NCBI RefSeq assembly: GCF_037969875.1
Contig: NZ_CP150218.1
Coordinates: 5,394,001-5,458,000, forward strand
Length of the DNA: 64,000 nt
Direction of reading: 5' to 3'
Origin: Paenibacillus sp. FSL R7-0337
GTDB lineage: Bacteria > Bacillota > Bacilli > Paenibacillales > Paenibacillaceae
Shown: piece by piece, positions 27,617 to 35,934 of the stretch
Position numbering within the stretch: the first letter of the stretch is position 1
How the letters are laid out: every line of letters begins with the position of its first letter
The notes under the pieces: generated by a model
What the model was told of the DNA's origin: nothing
What the model saw: only the letters and a program-made list of their open reading frames with translations
Database searches by the model: none
Program-made: the position numbers and the translations under genes

Positions 27617-28330
27617 ATGAAGAAGAGAACCGTCGCTATAACCGCAGCCATTGTAATTATTGGAGGAGCCATCACCGCCTTCATCTTAGTGAATAACAGC
27701 CTTGGCAATAAGGTGGAGATTGAATCGGTGATTCCTGAGCAGGCCCAGGATAGCGGAGCCCAGAAGGAAGGAACGGCCAATGCGGCTGCTGCCGCTGCTG
27801 CTGTAACACCGGAGCAGTTGAACGGAGCCTGGAATATTACAGAGCCGTCCAAGGTCTACTGGTCTGTGACCACATCCAAAGAAACCGTGAACTTCGTAGA
27901 CCCCTCCGTTAAGGGAACCTGGAAGGTGAATCTGGAGGATGCCTCCGCGATGACCGGCGAAGGGTCGGTAGACATGAACGCACTTGATTCAGGAACAGCC
28001 CCACGGGACGAGCACGTCAAGGGAGCGGACTTCCTGTCCGTGGCAGAGTTCCCGGAAGCCACCTTCACGGTGAAGTCCTTCTCGGAGCTGCCGAAGGAAT
28101 GGACAGAGGGTACCGCGGTGCCGGTACAACTGAAGGGGATGCTGACTGTGAAGGGCATTGAGAAGGAAGTCACGTTCGACTCGCAGGCCGCATACAGCGG
28201 CGGAGAGCTTAAGCTGTCGGGTACGACTACAGTAACCTTCGAGGATTTCGGCCTTAGCAATCCGCATTCCATCGTGCTGAGTACCGAGAACAACCTTGAT
28301 GTGCGCCTGGAGCTTGTGCTTAAGAAATAA
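27617..28330 (+). CDS. YceI-like protein with N-terminal membrane anchor
   Basis: A 237-residue protein with an uncleaved-looking N-terminal helix (about 7-27), an Ala-rich linker (about 45-60), and a YceI domain from about 67: GAWNITEPSKVYWSV, DEHVKGADFLSVAEFPEATF and LKGMLTVKGIEKEVTF, ending in an eight-stranded barrel pattern. YceI proteins bind long isoprenoid or other amphiphilic molecules. GGAGGAG lies 6 nt before the ATG. Divergent from the two-component operon and closed by a terminator. Confidence 0.9.
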   Translation: MKKRTVAITAAIVIIGGAITAFILVNNSLGNKVEIESVIPEQAQDSGAQKEGTANAAAAAAAVTPEQLNGAWNITEPSKVYWSVTTSKETVNFVDPSVKGTWKVNLEDASAMTGEGSVDMNALDSGTAPRDEHVKGADFLSVAEFPEATFTVKSFSELPKEWTEGTAVPVQLKGMLTVKGIEKEVTFDSQAAYSGGELKLSGTTTVTFEDFGLSNPHSIVLSTENNLDVRLELVLKK

Positions 28331-28347
28331 TATAGGGTTTGGAGATT

Positions 28348-28391
28348 ACCCTTCCCGTTGCCGTGGATTTGCGGCTGGCGGGGAGGGTTTT
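28348..28391 (+). terminator. Rho-independent terminator after yceI
   Basis: Arms ACCCTTCCCG and CGGGGAGGGT (one wobble pair) with an inner GCCG/CGGC stem, followed by TTTT. Confidence 0.85.
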
Positions 28392-28429
28392 CGATGTAAC
28401 TTGGGCAGGCGCGAAGGCGGTGGGGGCGG

Positions 28430-28510
28430 ATGTATGCGTAAAACCGAACACATTAGGCTGGCGCGGGGTGTACGGCCGGAATGTAATCGAAAAAGCGAAC
28501 ACAATCGTTG
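28430..28510. repeat. two copies of the AAAARCGAACACAAT short repeat
   Basis: ATGTATGCGTAAAACCGAAC then ACATT (about 28430-28455), and AATGTAATCGAAAAAGCGAA then CACAAT (about 28479-28505), in direct orientation 49 bp apart, in a 398-bp gap. The rest of the gap (28510-28728) shows no other feature apart from the ribosome binding site GGAAGGGAG of the next gene. Confidence 0.6.
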
Positions 28511-28728
28511 CTGCTGCGGTGAGATATGGACATTGTGCTATCCATACAAGCGGTCGGTGAGAGAAGACTCTCAGAACTGGTGAGAGGTAGGCTGAGCACC
28601 GCCATAAAAGCATCCTTCACCCCTTAGGGGTAATTTCTTGTAACGGTGCAAATCCCCGCCTTCAGGTTAAGTATAAGAGATACATAATCATTGAACAGGA
28701 CCATCAGGTAAGGAAGGGAGCAAGATAC

Positions 28729-29529
28729 ATGGATCGTAAGGCCAAAACCATACTGCAAAAATCGTTCTGGAGTGCCAGCGGCTGGAAGGGGACGTACGGG
28801 CCTTTTTCCGGTGAAGATTTCGACTATGCCAAGAGCAAGGGGGTCATGTTCGATCCCCTGACGATCACCCATGATGAGCTGGTGGAGAAACTGCGGGTGC
28901 TGCACAGCGGAAGCGTGACCCGGGACAAGGTGGCGGCGGGTTTCCTGCACAGTCTATCTACCCGGAAGGTTCATCTGCGGAGCGCCTTGTCCAGTTGGGC
29001 CTTGACCTCGGAGCTGTCTGCGCATGCCTACGCCCAGCCTCCTGCTAAGCAGCCAAGGTATAGCAGCTGTGCGGCCTGTGATGCCGGGCATCTGATGTCT
29101 GATCAGCAGTACAACGCTGTAGATCTGAATGTGCTCAATTTCGAGCGGGTCAAATGGGGTGGCATCCGCCTCAATAAGCTGTTGTATTGCTGGCTGGATC
29201 TGGAGCTGTTTAGCCGGGAAGAGGAGGTGGAGGCAACTCCGCAGGATCTTCGTATTTTGCAGGACATGGCCGAGGCCGTGAAGCTATGCGGCAGCAAGGA
29301 CGGGGCACGGAAGCTGGAGAAGCACTGGAAGAATATTTTCCCTTCTAATCAGTATGAGCGGGATGTGGTGATGGAGATCTGGGGATATGCCGGTATTCTG
29401 GTTCCGCAGGAGGAGCCGCGTCAGGGCCGGGGCGGAGGCAATGACTTCAACGCTGTAGCCAACTGGCGCGGGGAGGACGGTTATTCGGAGGAACGCCTGA
29501 ATTCGTTGTTCAAATATAAGAATGTATAG
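28729..29529 (+). CDS. uncharacterised protein, paralogue of the gene at 35935-36738
   Basis: A 266-residue soluble protein of a family I do not recognise. Marked motifs are AKSKGVMFDP, TRDKVAAGFLHSLSTRKVHLRSAL, a possible metal site CAACDAGH (residues about 114-121), NFERVKWGGIRLNKLLYCWLD, and SNQYERDVVMEIWGYAGIL. All are shared with the second copy 6.4 kb away on the other strand, at roughly half identity by eye. The last five codons (KYKNV and stop) are supplied by a copy of the 104-bp dispersed repeat, so the natural C-terminus has been altered. The CxxC is kept in the paralogue. Stands alone; function unknown. Confidence 0.85.
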   Translation: MDRKAKTILQKSFWSASGWKGTYGPFSGEDFDYAKSKGVMFDPLTITHDELVEKLRVLHSGSVTRDKVAAGFLHSLSTRKVHLRSALSSWALTSELSAHAYAQPPAKQPRYSSCAACDAGHLMSDQQYNAVDLNVLNFERVKWGGIRLNKLLYCWLDLELFSREEEVEATPQDLRILQDMAEAVKLCGSKDGARKLEKHWKNIFPSNQYERDVVMEIWGYAGILVPQEEPRQGRGGGNDFNAVANWRGEDGYSEERLNSLFKYKNV

Positions 29530-29610
29530 GCTTCACGTTATCCATTATCCTTCTATTTCTCGCTAAAACGGTACCGTCCTTTAAAAGGACGGCAAAGCCT
29601 TTTCCACTTG
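29512..29610. repeat. dispersed ~104 bp palindromic repeat, copy D (overlaps a gene end)
   Basis: Starts AAATATAAGAATGTATAGG; its first 18 bases form the final codons and stop of the gene before it. The core CCGTCCTTTAAAAGGACGG palindrome is intact and the copy ends TTTCCACTTG. It may also serve as the 3' end of that transcript. Confidence 0.88.
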
Positions 29611-29730
29611 GGGCTGTAATACACACTTGTCTAGAGCTGGAGGGTCCTGCCGGGAGGCGGACATGTACACACCAGGGAGATTTTGATAGAATCAGAGGGA
29701 CCTGAGCTTCATTAAGAGGAGGAGATTACT

Positions 29731-30729
29731 ATGGCAGCAGATAACGCTTACACGATAAAATGGGGCATTCTCAGCACAGGCTGGATCGCCCATCAATTCG
29801 CAACAGATCTGGCCCATGCCAGCAACGGCGTGGCTTATGCAGTCGGCTCGCGCTCGCAGGAAAGCGCGGATAAATTCGCAGCCGATCACGGCATTCCTGT
29901 GGCATACGCCACCTACGAAGAGCTGGTGAATGATCCTGATGTGGACGCCATTTATATCGGCACACCGCATCCGTTCCACCGGGAGAACGCGCTGCTGGCG
30001 CTGCGTGCAGGTAAGGCTGTGCTGTGCGAGAAGCCTTTTACCGTGAATAGTGCTGAACTGGAGGAAGTAGTGGCCTACGCCCGGGAGCACAAGCTGTTCC
30101 TGATGGAGGCGATGTGGAGCCGTTATATCCCGGCGCAGGTGAAGGTGCGGGAGTGGCTCGCAGCCGGGAGAATTGGTGAAGTGCGGCTGGTGAAGGCGGA
30201 CCTTGGCTTCCGCGCCGACTGGAACCCGGAAGGACGTCTGTTGAATCCGGCCCTTGGCGGCGGAGCGCTGCTGGATGTCGGAATCTATCCAGTCTCCTTC
30301 GCCTCGATGGTCCTTGGACCGCATCCTGAGAAGGTCAGCAGCACCGTTCATATCGGAGAGACTGGCGTGGACGAGCACTTCTCGCTGCTGCTGTCCTACG
30401 GCGATGGCGTGTCTGCTTCTCTGAACGGGGGCGTGCGCCTGAACATGCATGAGGAAGCTTATGTCTACGGAACGGAAGGGCATATCGTGGTCAAAGGCAC
30501 GCTGGTCAATCCCAAGTCTGCTGAGCTGTACATGAACGGCGAATTAGCAGAGATGTTCGAAGATGAACGCGCTTCGATTGGCTATGCCTTCGAGGCGGAA
30601 GAAGTGGGCCGCTGCCTTCAAGCGGGACTTACTGAGAGTCCGGTAATGACCCTCGATGAATCCTTAGCCATAATGAAGCTGCTGGATACTGTCCGGGCAC
30701 AATGGGGGCTGAAATACCCCGGCGAATAA
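29731..30729 (+). CDS. Gfo/Idh/MocA-family NAD(P)-dependent oxidoreductase
   Basis: A 332-residue dehydrogenase. The N-terminal Rossmann fold has GILSTGWIAHQFA (about 12-24) and the family signature EKPF at 100-103; the C-terminal alpha/beta domain shows GGGALLDVGIYPVSFA. The MEAMWSRYIP and DVGIYP motifs resemble the trans-dihydrodiol/glucose-fructose oxidoreductase-like branch. GAGGAGG lies 8 nt before the ATG. The DraG-family gene follows 37 nt later, so they are probably co-transcribed. Substrate unknown, probably a sugar or cyclitol. Confidence 0.92.
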   Translation: MAADNAYTIKWGILSTGWIAHQFATDLAHASNGVAYAVGSRSQESADKFAADHGIPVAYATYEELVNDPDVDAIYIGTPHPFHRENALLALRAGKAVLCEKPFTVNSAELEEVVAYAREHKLFLMEAMWSRYIPAQVKVREWLAAGRIGEVRLVKADLGFRADWNPEGRLLNPALGGGALLDVGIYPVSFASMVLGPHPEKVSSTVHIGETGVDEHFSLLLSYGDGVSASLNGGVRLNMHEEAYVYGTEGHIVVKGTLVNPKSAELYMNGELAEMFEDERASIGYAFEAEEVGRCLQAGLTESPVMTLDESLAIMKLLDTVRAQWGLKYPGE

Positions 30730-30766
30730 CCGCCGGTGTGAGGCTTCTGGAAAGGGGGGAGACCAA

Positions 30767-31690
30767 GTGACATTGACTAATGATCGTTATCAGGGTTGCC
30801 TGCAGGGGCTGGCCGCCGGAGATGCGCTGGGAACAACTGTAGAGTTCCAAGCCCCAGGCACCTTCAAGCCAATGACAGATATTGTCGGCGGCGGGGTATT
30901 TGCTCTGCAGCCGGGTCAGTGGACGGATGATACCTCCATGGCTCTCTGCCTTGCGGAGAGTCTGCTTGCCCTGCAGGGCTTCGATCCGGCAGATCAGATG
31001 CAGCGTTATGTGAAATGGTACCGCGAAGGCGCACTCAGCAGCACCAGCCGGTGCTTCGATATCGGTAACGCAACGCGCGAAGCGCTGCACCGGTATGAAG
31101 CAAGCGGGGAGGCTTACAGCGGTTCAGAGGAACCGTTCTCTGCCGGTAACGGCTCAATTATGCGTCTGGCTCCGGTGGTGATGTACTATGCGGAGCACCC
31201 CGCGGAGGTGATCCGCTATGCAGCGATGAGTTCAAGAACCACACACGGGGCCGCCGAGTGTCTTGCTGCCTGCCGCCTGCTAGCGGCATATATTCTCGCC
31301 GGGCTGCACGGCTGGAGTAAGCAGGAGATGCTGGCGCCGGAGGCCTTCCGTGAATGGCTGGATGAAGATACGCTGACGCCGCATATGCTGAACATCAAGC
31401 AAGGCTCCTACAAGCTGAAGGAGCCGCCACAGATTCAGGGATCGGGTTATGTCGTGGAGTCGCTGGAGGCGGCGCTATGGGCATTCCATAAGTCGGACAG
31501 CTTCGCAGAGGGCGCACTGTTCGCCGTGAACCTTGGCAATGACGCCGACACCACCGGGGCCATCTACGGCCAGATCGCCGGAGCCTACTACGGCCTCAGT
31601 GGCATCCCGGCCGAATGGAGCCGCAAGCTGGCGATGCGTGAGCTGATCAGTGACTACGCGGGCCGGTTGTTCACGGAGCGGGTGCAGTAA
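30767..31690 (+). CDS. ADP-ribosylglycohydrolase (DraG/ARH family)
   Basis: A 307-residue hydrolase starting at GTG 30767 behind AAAGGGGG. The all-helical ARH fold is marked by GLAAGDALGTTVEF near the start, the metal-binding WTDDTSMALCLAESL (about residues 47-61), the AGNGSIMRLAPV segment and the C-terminal metal-binding GNDADTTGAIYGQIAGAYYG. All Asp ligands of the two-metal site are present, so it should be active in removing ADP-ribose from proteins or other acceptors. No ADP-ribosyltransferase is visible nearby. Co-directional with the oxidoreductase and ended by a strong terminator. Confidence 0.93.
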   Translation: MTLTNDRYQGCLQGLAAGDALGTTVEFQAPGTFKPMTDIVGGGVFALQPGQWTDDTSMALCLAESLLALQGFDPADQMQRYVKWYREGALSSTSRCFDIGNATREALHRYEASGEAYSGSEEPFSAGNGSIMRLAPVVMYYAEHPAEVIRYAAMSSRTTHGAAECLAACRLLAAYILAGLHGWSKQEMLAPEAFREWLDEDTLTPHMLNIKQGSYKLKEPPQIQGSGYVVESLEAALWAFHKSDSFAEGALFAVNLGNDADTTGAIYGQIAGAYYGLSGIPAEWSRKLAMRELISDYAGRLFTERVQ

Positions 31691-31716
31691 CAGTAAGCGG
31701 GAATAAGCGGCATGAG

Positions 31717-31755
31717 ATAGGCTGGGCGCATTTGTTGAGCGCTCAGCCTATTTTT
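31717..31755 (+). terminator. strong Rho-independent terminator
   Basis: Arms ATAGGCTGGGCGC (31717-31729) and GCGCTCAGCCTAT (31739-31751) with one mismatch, followed by TTTTT. Confidence 0.93.
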
Positions 31756-31789
31756 CGTGCAGAGCATGAGGTTACGTTCGAAGCAATTA

Positions 31790-32045
31790 TGGAAGATAAG
31801 TGTATTCTGCGCAACTAAAAAACGTGAAATGGCAGGCCGTCCTCTGCTAACTGTAGTCTGTACAACTAAATTTACCCGAATGGTTGAGAACCGAGGAATA
31901 GAGGTATTTCAGGTATTTCATACAGTAGAATGTTGCGTAATGGGCGAAAAATAGCCTTTATTCAACATTCAAATGTACCGAATACAATAGAATCTATTTC
32001 GATGCCCTTTTTACAGCATTCTATTGTACAAAGTACAGTTACTAC
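31790..32045. repeat. intergenic repeat block with CTGYRCAACTAAA words, related to 57770
   Basis: Contains TGTATTCTGCGCAACTAAAA, then TGTAGTCTGTACAACTAAAT, and TTTACCCGAATGG, all of which recur in the same order at 57.77-57.86 kb. The second half has ATGTTGCGTAATGGGCGAAAAA and several CATTCTATTGTAC words in inverted arrangement. Open frames here are short with no ribosome binding site, so I treat the 426-bp gap as repeat DNA. Confidence 0.7.
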
Positions 32046-32116
32046 TGTTCGAGCTCCGACAGCATCCGATAACTGCTCCAGTAGGTGGTGGCTCGTTATA
32101 GCTCTGATGTCTGCAG

Positions 32117-32818
32117 TTATCTTTTTCGGAACAAGGCCGTCCACAGAAAAGCTTCACCGAACAGATTCTCACTCTGCTCCGTCTGGCGCATCCGCCGGAA
32201 CCGGATATTCTCGTAACTGCCGAAGAACGTCTTGAGCTGCTCCTCCGTGAACCCTAATCCGCCTCTCATCCGCCGCTGACGGTAGACCTCCCAATCGGTA
32301 ATCTCTGCACCCATGGAACCTGCTGCGAAGCAGGTCAAGCCGAAATAACCGCCGGGCGTAAGCGCCCTGTCCAGCAGTTCCAGATAGGTGGCTCTGCGGT
32401 GGGGATAGATGTGATGGAAGCATCCGCTGTCATAGATGAGGTCATAGCTCCCGGGCGTCAGTTCCAGGTCAAAGATATTCCCGCAAGTAAAATTCACCTC
32501 GACCTGATGTGCCGCTGCACGCTCCATTCCCCAATTGACCGCTGCCTGAGAAATATCCACAGCGTCCACCTTACAGCCCTGACGGGCCATGTACACTGCA
32601 TTTCTGCCGCCTCCGCAGCCTAGCTCAAGCACCCGGCCCGGGGTGAGCACCCCGCCGCTGAAGGATTCCACCAGATTCTCATCGGGACAATCCCGGAAAA
32701 AGGGAATGCCCTTCTCCTTATCCGCATAGAACTCATCCCACCACTCTCCCTCCTCCCGGAAAAAAGCGTCCAGCATCCTCAGCGTGTCCTCATGGCTATA
32801 AATCGTTTCATCATTCAT
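32117..32818 (-). CDS. class I SAM-dependent methyltransferase
   Basis: A 233-residue methyltransferase. Motif I is VLELGCGGGRNAVYMA, the acidic end of strand 2 is VDAVDISQAA, and motif III-like text is YDLIYDSGCFHHIYPHRR. The WWDEFYADKEKGIPFF opening resembles TehB/thiopurine-type methyltransferases. ATG 32818 is chosen as the first conserved start; its ribosome binding site is weak (GAGAAG immediately upstream, GGGAG further away) and TTG or earlier starts are possible. Divergent from the nucleotidyltransferase-like gene. Substrate unknown. Confidence 0.88.
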   Translation of the reverse strand: MNDETIYSHEDTLRMLDAFFREEGEWWDEFYADKEKGIPFFRDCPDENLVESFSGGVLTPGRVLELGCGGGRNAVYMARQGCKVDAVDISQAAVNWGMERAAAHQVEVNFTCGNIFDLELTPGSYDLIYDSGCFHHIYPHRRATYLELLDRALTPGGYFGLTCFAAGSMGAEITDWEVYRQRRMRGGLGFTEEQLKTFFGSYENIRFRRMRQTEQSENLFGEAFLWTALFRKR

Positions 32819-32979
32819 TCTTCTCAAAGTCTCCCTTCCTGTCATCATGCGGCAAACCAAATGTACACTATGAGACAATCCAGACAGTAACCCTCCTAAA
32901 TTATGTTATAATATTCCGGAAATATGTTCTGTGCGGTTGGTTGCAGGAAGCGGAAATACTAAGAGAGGGAGGGAAGCGT

Positions 32980-33864
32980 ATGCTATGGACGGCAAGTCTA
33001 TCCAGTCTGCTGCTTAAGCCGGACAACCGGCAGCGGCATAGCCTATTACTTCAGGAAATTGCCAGTTATATCAGCACCCACATCCTGAATCACCCGCTGC
33101 TTGCGGAAGATTGCGGGCATATCAGCATCCTGCTGGATGGATCAACGGCCTTAGGGATTGTGGACGACAGCTCGGATATCGATCTGATCCTGGTCTGCCG
33201 GGATGAACGCTATGAGCTGATTACGAGCCGGTTTGAACGGGCGGGGCTGATCCCGGAGGGAAGCAGCTTGTTTGTCGATGTGCATCTGCCCGGCGGCAAA
33301 ACAGGACATTACACCCTGCTCAAATTAGCGGAGCTGGGGCAGGCTCTGGGGAAGGGGCAACTGGACTGGTTGTGGAATGCATCCGTTTCCTGTATCTATC
33401 ATGATCCGCTGGGCTTGAAAGAGTTGTTCGCGCAAGCGGTTCCGCTGCACCCGGATCTTCTAATGAACCTGCGGAAGAAGACATACATAGACCTACGGAG
33501 TGCTGCCAAAAGCCTGGATAATCCCGTGCGCCGGGGAGAGGCTTTTCCGATTCTTTTTCAGGCGGTCGAGGTGTTCAAGCAGGCCCTGCGCTGCGCCATT
33601 ACGGTGGAGGGCTACCCCTACCCGTATGATAAATGGCTTGTACAGGTAGCAGAGCAGCTTCCAGTGGGAAAAAGGGTGCTTGATTGCATGAAGGACTTCC
33701 GGCTCTACCTGTCAGAAGATATTTCATACGCGCCAATGTACCAGGAGGATAACAGCTTTGTGAAGATGGAGAAGCGGGTCCGTCAGGTGCTGCTGGAGGA
33801 ATTCCTCCTGCGCGGCGTTGATGAGCCTTGGCTGGTGGAATGGTGGAAGTACTTCGAGGATTGA
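32980..33864 (+). CDS. nucleotidyltransferase-fold protein
   Basis: A 294-residue protein starting at ATG 32980 behind GGGAGGG; the upstream TTG at 32941 lacks a site. The polymerase-beta-like motif is clear: LLDGSTALGIVDDSSDIDLIL with Gly54-Ser55 and the metal-binding Asp66 and Asp68. The rest (about 150-290) is mostly helical, like the accessory domain of minimal or aminoglycoside-type nucleotidyltransferases. It is co-directional with the TagA-like and AroB-like genes with gaps of 31 and 41 nt, so likely one operon. Acceptor unknown. Confidence 0.8.
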   Translation: MLWTASLSSLLLKPDNRQRHSLLLQEIASYISTHILNHPLLAEDCGHISILLDGSTALGIVDDSSDIDLILVCRDERYELITSRFERAGLIPEGSSLFVDVHLPGGKTGHYTLLKLAELGQALGKGQLDWLWNASVSCIYHDPLGLKELFAQAVPLHPDLLMNLRKKTYIDLRSAAKSLDNPVRRGEAFPILFQAVEVFKQALRCAITVEGYPYPYDKWLVQVAEQLPVGKRVLDCMKDFRLYLSEDISYAPMYQEDNSFVKMEKRVRQVLLEEFLLRGVDEPWLVEWWKYFED

Positions 33865-33895
33865 CGGGATTAGAGAATAAGAGAGAGGTGACAAG

Positions 33896-34645
33896 ATGAA
33901 GGACAAGGTGTGTATTCTGGGACTCCCCTTCTCCAAATTGACGCTGGAACAGACGACTTCGCTGCTGGACGAGCAGATCATGGACGGGCAGGGAGGGCTG
34001 TTTCATCTCATTACGGCGAATCCGGAGATTACCCTGGCGAGTCAAACGGACAAACAGCTGCGGGAGATCATCGACTCGGCAGATCTGATTGTCCCTGACG
34101 GGATCGGCATTGTGATGGCGGCGCGAAGACAAGGCAATCCTATTGCGGAGCGGGTGACCGGCTATGACCTGCTGCTGAGTTTACTTGCGAGGGGAAATGA
34201 GCGGGGTTGGCGTTTTTATTTTCTGGGGACAGATGAGTCTACTAGCAGACTGGCAGTGGAGCAGATTAACACGCGCTATCCGCAGGTGAAGATTGCCGGG
34301 AGGCATCACGGGTTCTTTGCACCTGACGAAGAGCCAGGGATTATTGCCAGTATTCAGCAATCCAAGCCGGATGTGCTCATTCTTGCCATGGGTGCTCCGT
34401 ACTCAGATAAATGGCTGTATAAGCACAAAGACGAATTGCAGGGGATTAAGCTTGTTTTTGGCGTGGGCGGAAGTCTGGATGTGATCTCCGGGAAAGTACG
34501 GCCAGCACCGGCCATCTGGAAAAAAATGAATCTGGAGTGGGCGCACAGACTGTTGTTCTCACCCGTCGCCAAAGGCCAGAAGTCACGCTGGCGCAGACAA
34601 TCTGCGCTGCCGAAGTTCGTCTACCGGACGATGATCCGTAAATGA
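33896..34645 (+). CDS. tagA: WecG/TagA/CpsF-family glycosyltransferase
   Basis: A 249-residue family 26 glycosyltransferase. Hallmarks are HLITANPEITL, LIVPDGIGIVMAARRQG, ERVTGYDLLLSLL, FYFLGTDESTSRLA and VGGSLDVISGKVRPAPAIW, and the length is typical. In Bacillus, TagA adds N-acetylmannosamine to undecaprenyl-linked GlcNAc, an early step of wall teichoic acid synthesis; WecG-type members act on other lipid-linked glycans. The C-terminal Lys/Arg-rich tail (SRWRRQ, MIRK) fits peripheral membrane binding. No other teichoic acid gene is nearby, so the exact donor is uncertain. Confidence 0.9.
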   Translation: MKDKVCILGLPFSKLTLEQTTSLLDEQIMDGQGGLFHLITANPEITLASQTDKQLREIIDSADLIVPDGIGIVMAARRQGNPIAERVTGYDLLLSLLARGNERGWRFYFLGTDESTSRLAVEQINTRYPQVKIAGRHHGFFAPDEEPGIIASIQQSKPDVLILAMGAPYSDKWLYKHKDELQGIKLVFGVGGSLDVISGKVRPAPAIWKKMNLEWAHRLLFSPVAKGQKSRWRRQSALPKFVYRTMIRK

Positions 34646-34686
34646 AATCTGCAGGCAATAGTCTTATAGAGAAAGGGGCTGAGCCC

Positions 34687-35832
34687 ATGTCCAAGAGCTT
34701 TGAAGTAACACTCCAAAAAGTAGTCGATCACTCTTACTCTATTGAAATCGGTGAGCATCTGTCCGCCTCATTAGTTCGCGATTTGCAGCAGGGGCTGCTT
34801 ACGGGGATTAGCAAATATGCAATTATTACAGACTCTACGGTGGAGTTGTTATATGGCCGTCCTTTACTAGAGCTGCTACGTCATGAGGGATTCCAAGTGG
34901 AATTATTCTCGTTTCCGGCGGGGGAGAGTTCGAAGACCCGGGAGACGAAGGCAATGCTGGAAGACCAGCTGCTAAGCCATGCCTACGGCAGAGATTGCTG
35001 TATTATTGCGGTGGGGGGCGGAGCGGTGACGGATCTGGCGGGCTTTGTGGCAGGAACCTTTGGCCGGGGAGTACCTTCGCTGAATTATGCTACCACCTTG
35101 CTGGCAGCAGCAGATGCCTCCGTTGGCGGCAAAACAGGCGTGAACACCCCTGTCGCCACGAACCTGATCGGCGTCTTTCACCAGCCCCGTAAAGTATACA
35201 TAGATTTGGCCGCCTGGCGTACACTACCGTCCCGTGAGTTCAGAAGCGGTCTGGCCGAGACCATCAAGCATGCCTGTCTGGGGGATGAGCAGTTCTTCAG
35301 TTACCTGGAAGCGAACATGGACAGAATCATTACAGAAGAAGGGGAGCTGATCCTGGAGGCCGGGGTGTGTGAGCATATCGCGCTGACGAATTGCCGGATC
35401 AAATATGAAGTGGTAGAGCAGGATGAGCATGAAAGTAATCTGCGGCAGATTCTGAATCTGGGGCATACGGCAGGCCGGGCGCTTGAGGCGCTCAGTGGTT
35501 ACCGGCTGCTGCATGGCGAGGCCATTGCTGTGGGCCTTGTTATTCAGGCGAAGCTGGGTGTGAAATTAAGTTATATGACGGAAGAGCAGGCTAACCGTGT
35601 GGTGGCTTTGCTGAAGAAGGCGGGGCTGCCGACAGAGATTCCAAATTATATTACAAACCGCGCGCTCCTAGATAAGATGTACACGGACAAAAAAGTGCGC
35701 AGCGGCCGCATCCGCTTCGTCTTCCAGGACGGCATCGGGAGGATGAAGCTTTTCGCAGACGGCTCGTATTCCGTTCCGGTAGAGGAGTCAGAGGTGATGG
35801 AGCTGCTGGAAGAGTTACGCGCAAACCATTAA
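34687..35832 (+). CDS. 3-dehydroquinate synthase-like protein (AroB family) with an altered active-site motif
   Basis: A 381-residue member of the DHQ synthase family from ATG 34687 with AAAGGGG upstream. NAD-binding VGGGAVTDLAGFVAGT, DASVGGKTGVN, LAETIKHACLG (metal Glu) and LLHGEAIAVG (metal His) are all present. The usual GHTFGH motif, however, reads GHTAGR: metal ligand His260 is kept but the second catalytic His is Arg264. True AroB normally keeps both. It follows a nucleotidyltransferase-fold gene and a TagA-like gene rather than other aro genes. It could be a working AroB variant or a sugar-phosphate cyclase of secondary or envelope metabolism. I leave the symbol empty for that reason. 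Confidence 0.85.
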   Translation: MSKSFEVTLQKVVDHSYSIEIGEHLSASLVRDLQQGLLTGISKYAIITDSTVELLYGRPLLELLRHEGFQVELFSFPAGESSKTRETKAMLEDQLLSHAYGRDCCIIAVGGGAVTDLAGFVAGTFGRGVPSLNYATTLLAAADASVGGKTGVNTPVATNLIGVFHQPRKVYIDLAAWRTLPSREFRSGLAETIKHACLGDEQFFSYLEANMDRIITEEGELILEAGVCEHIALTNCRIKYEVVEQDEHESNLRQILNLGHTAGRALEALSGYRLLHGEAIAVGLVIQAKLGVKLSYMTEEQANRVVALLKKAGLPTEIPNYITNRALLDKMYTDKKVRSGRIRFVFQDGIGRMKLFADGSYSVPVEESEVMELLEELRANH

Positions 35833-35878
35833 TCACTCTCGATTTCGTTTCAAACATAGAATCGTCCATAATGAATAC

Positions 35879-35919
35879 GGGCCAACTCAATTTTCACTCT
35901 GCGAAAGTGGAGTTGGCCC
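35879..35919. terminator. bidirectional hairpin between convergent genes
   Basis: Perfect arms GGGCCAACTC (35879-35888) and GAGTTGGCCC (35910-35919), with an inner TTTCACT/AGTG stem. Located between the AroB-like gene (+) and the unrecognised paralogue (-). Confidence 0.8.
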
Positions 35920-35934
35920 ATTCCATTCTCCTTG

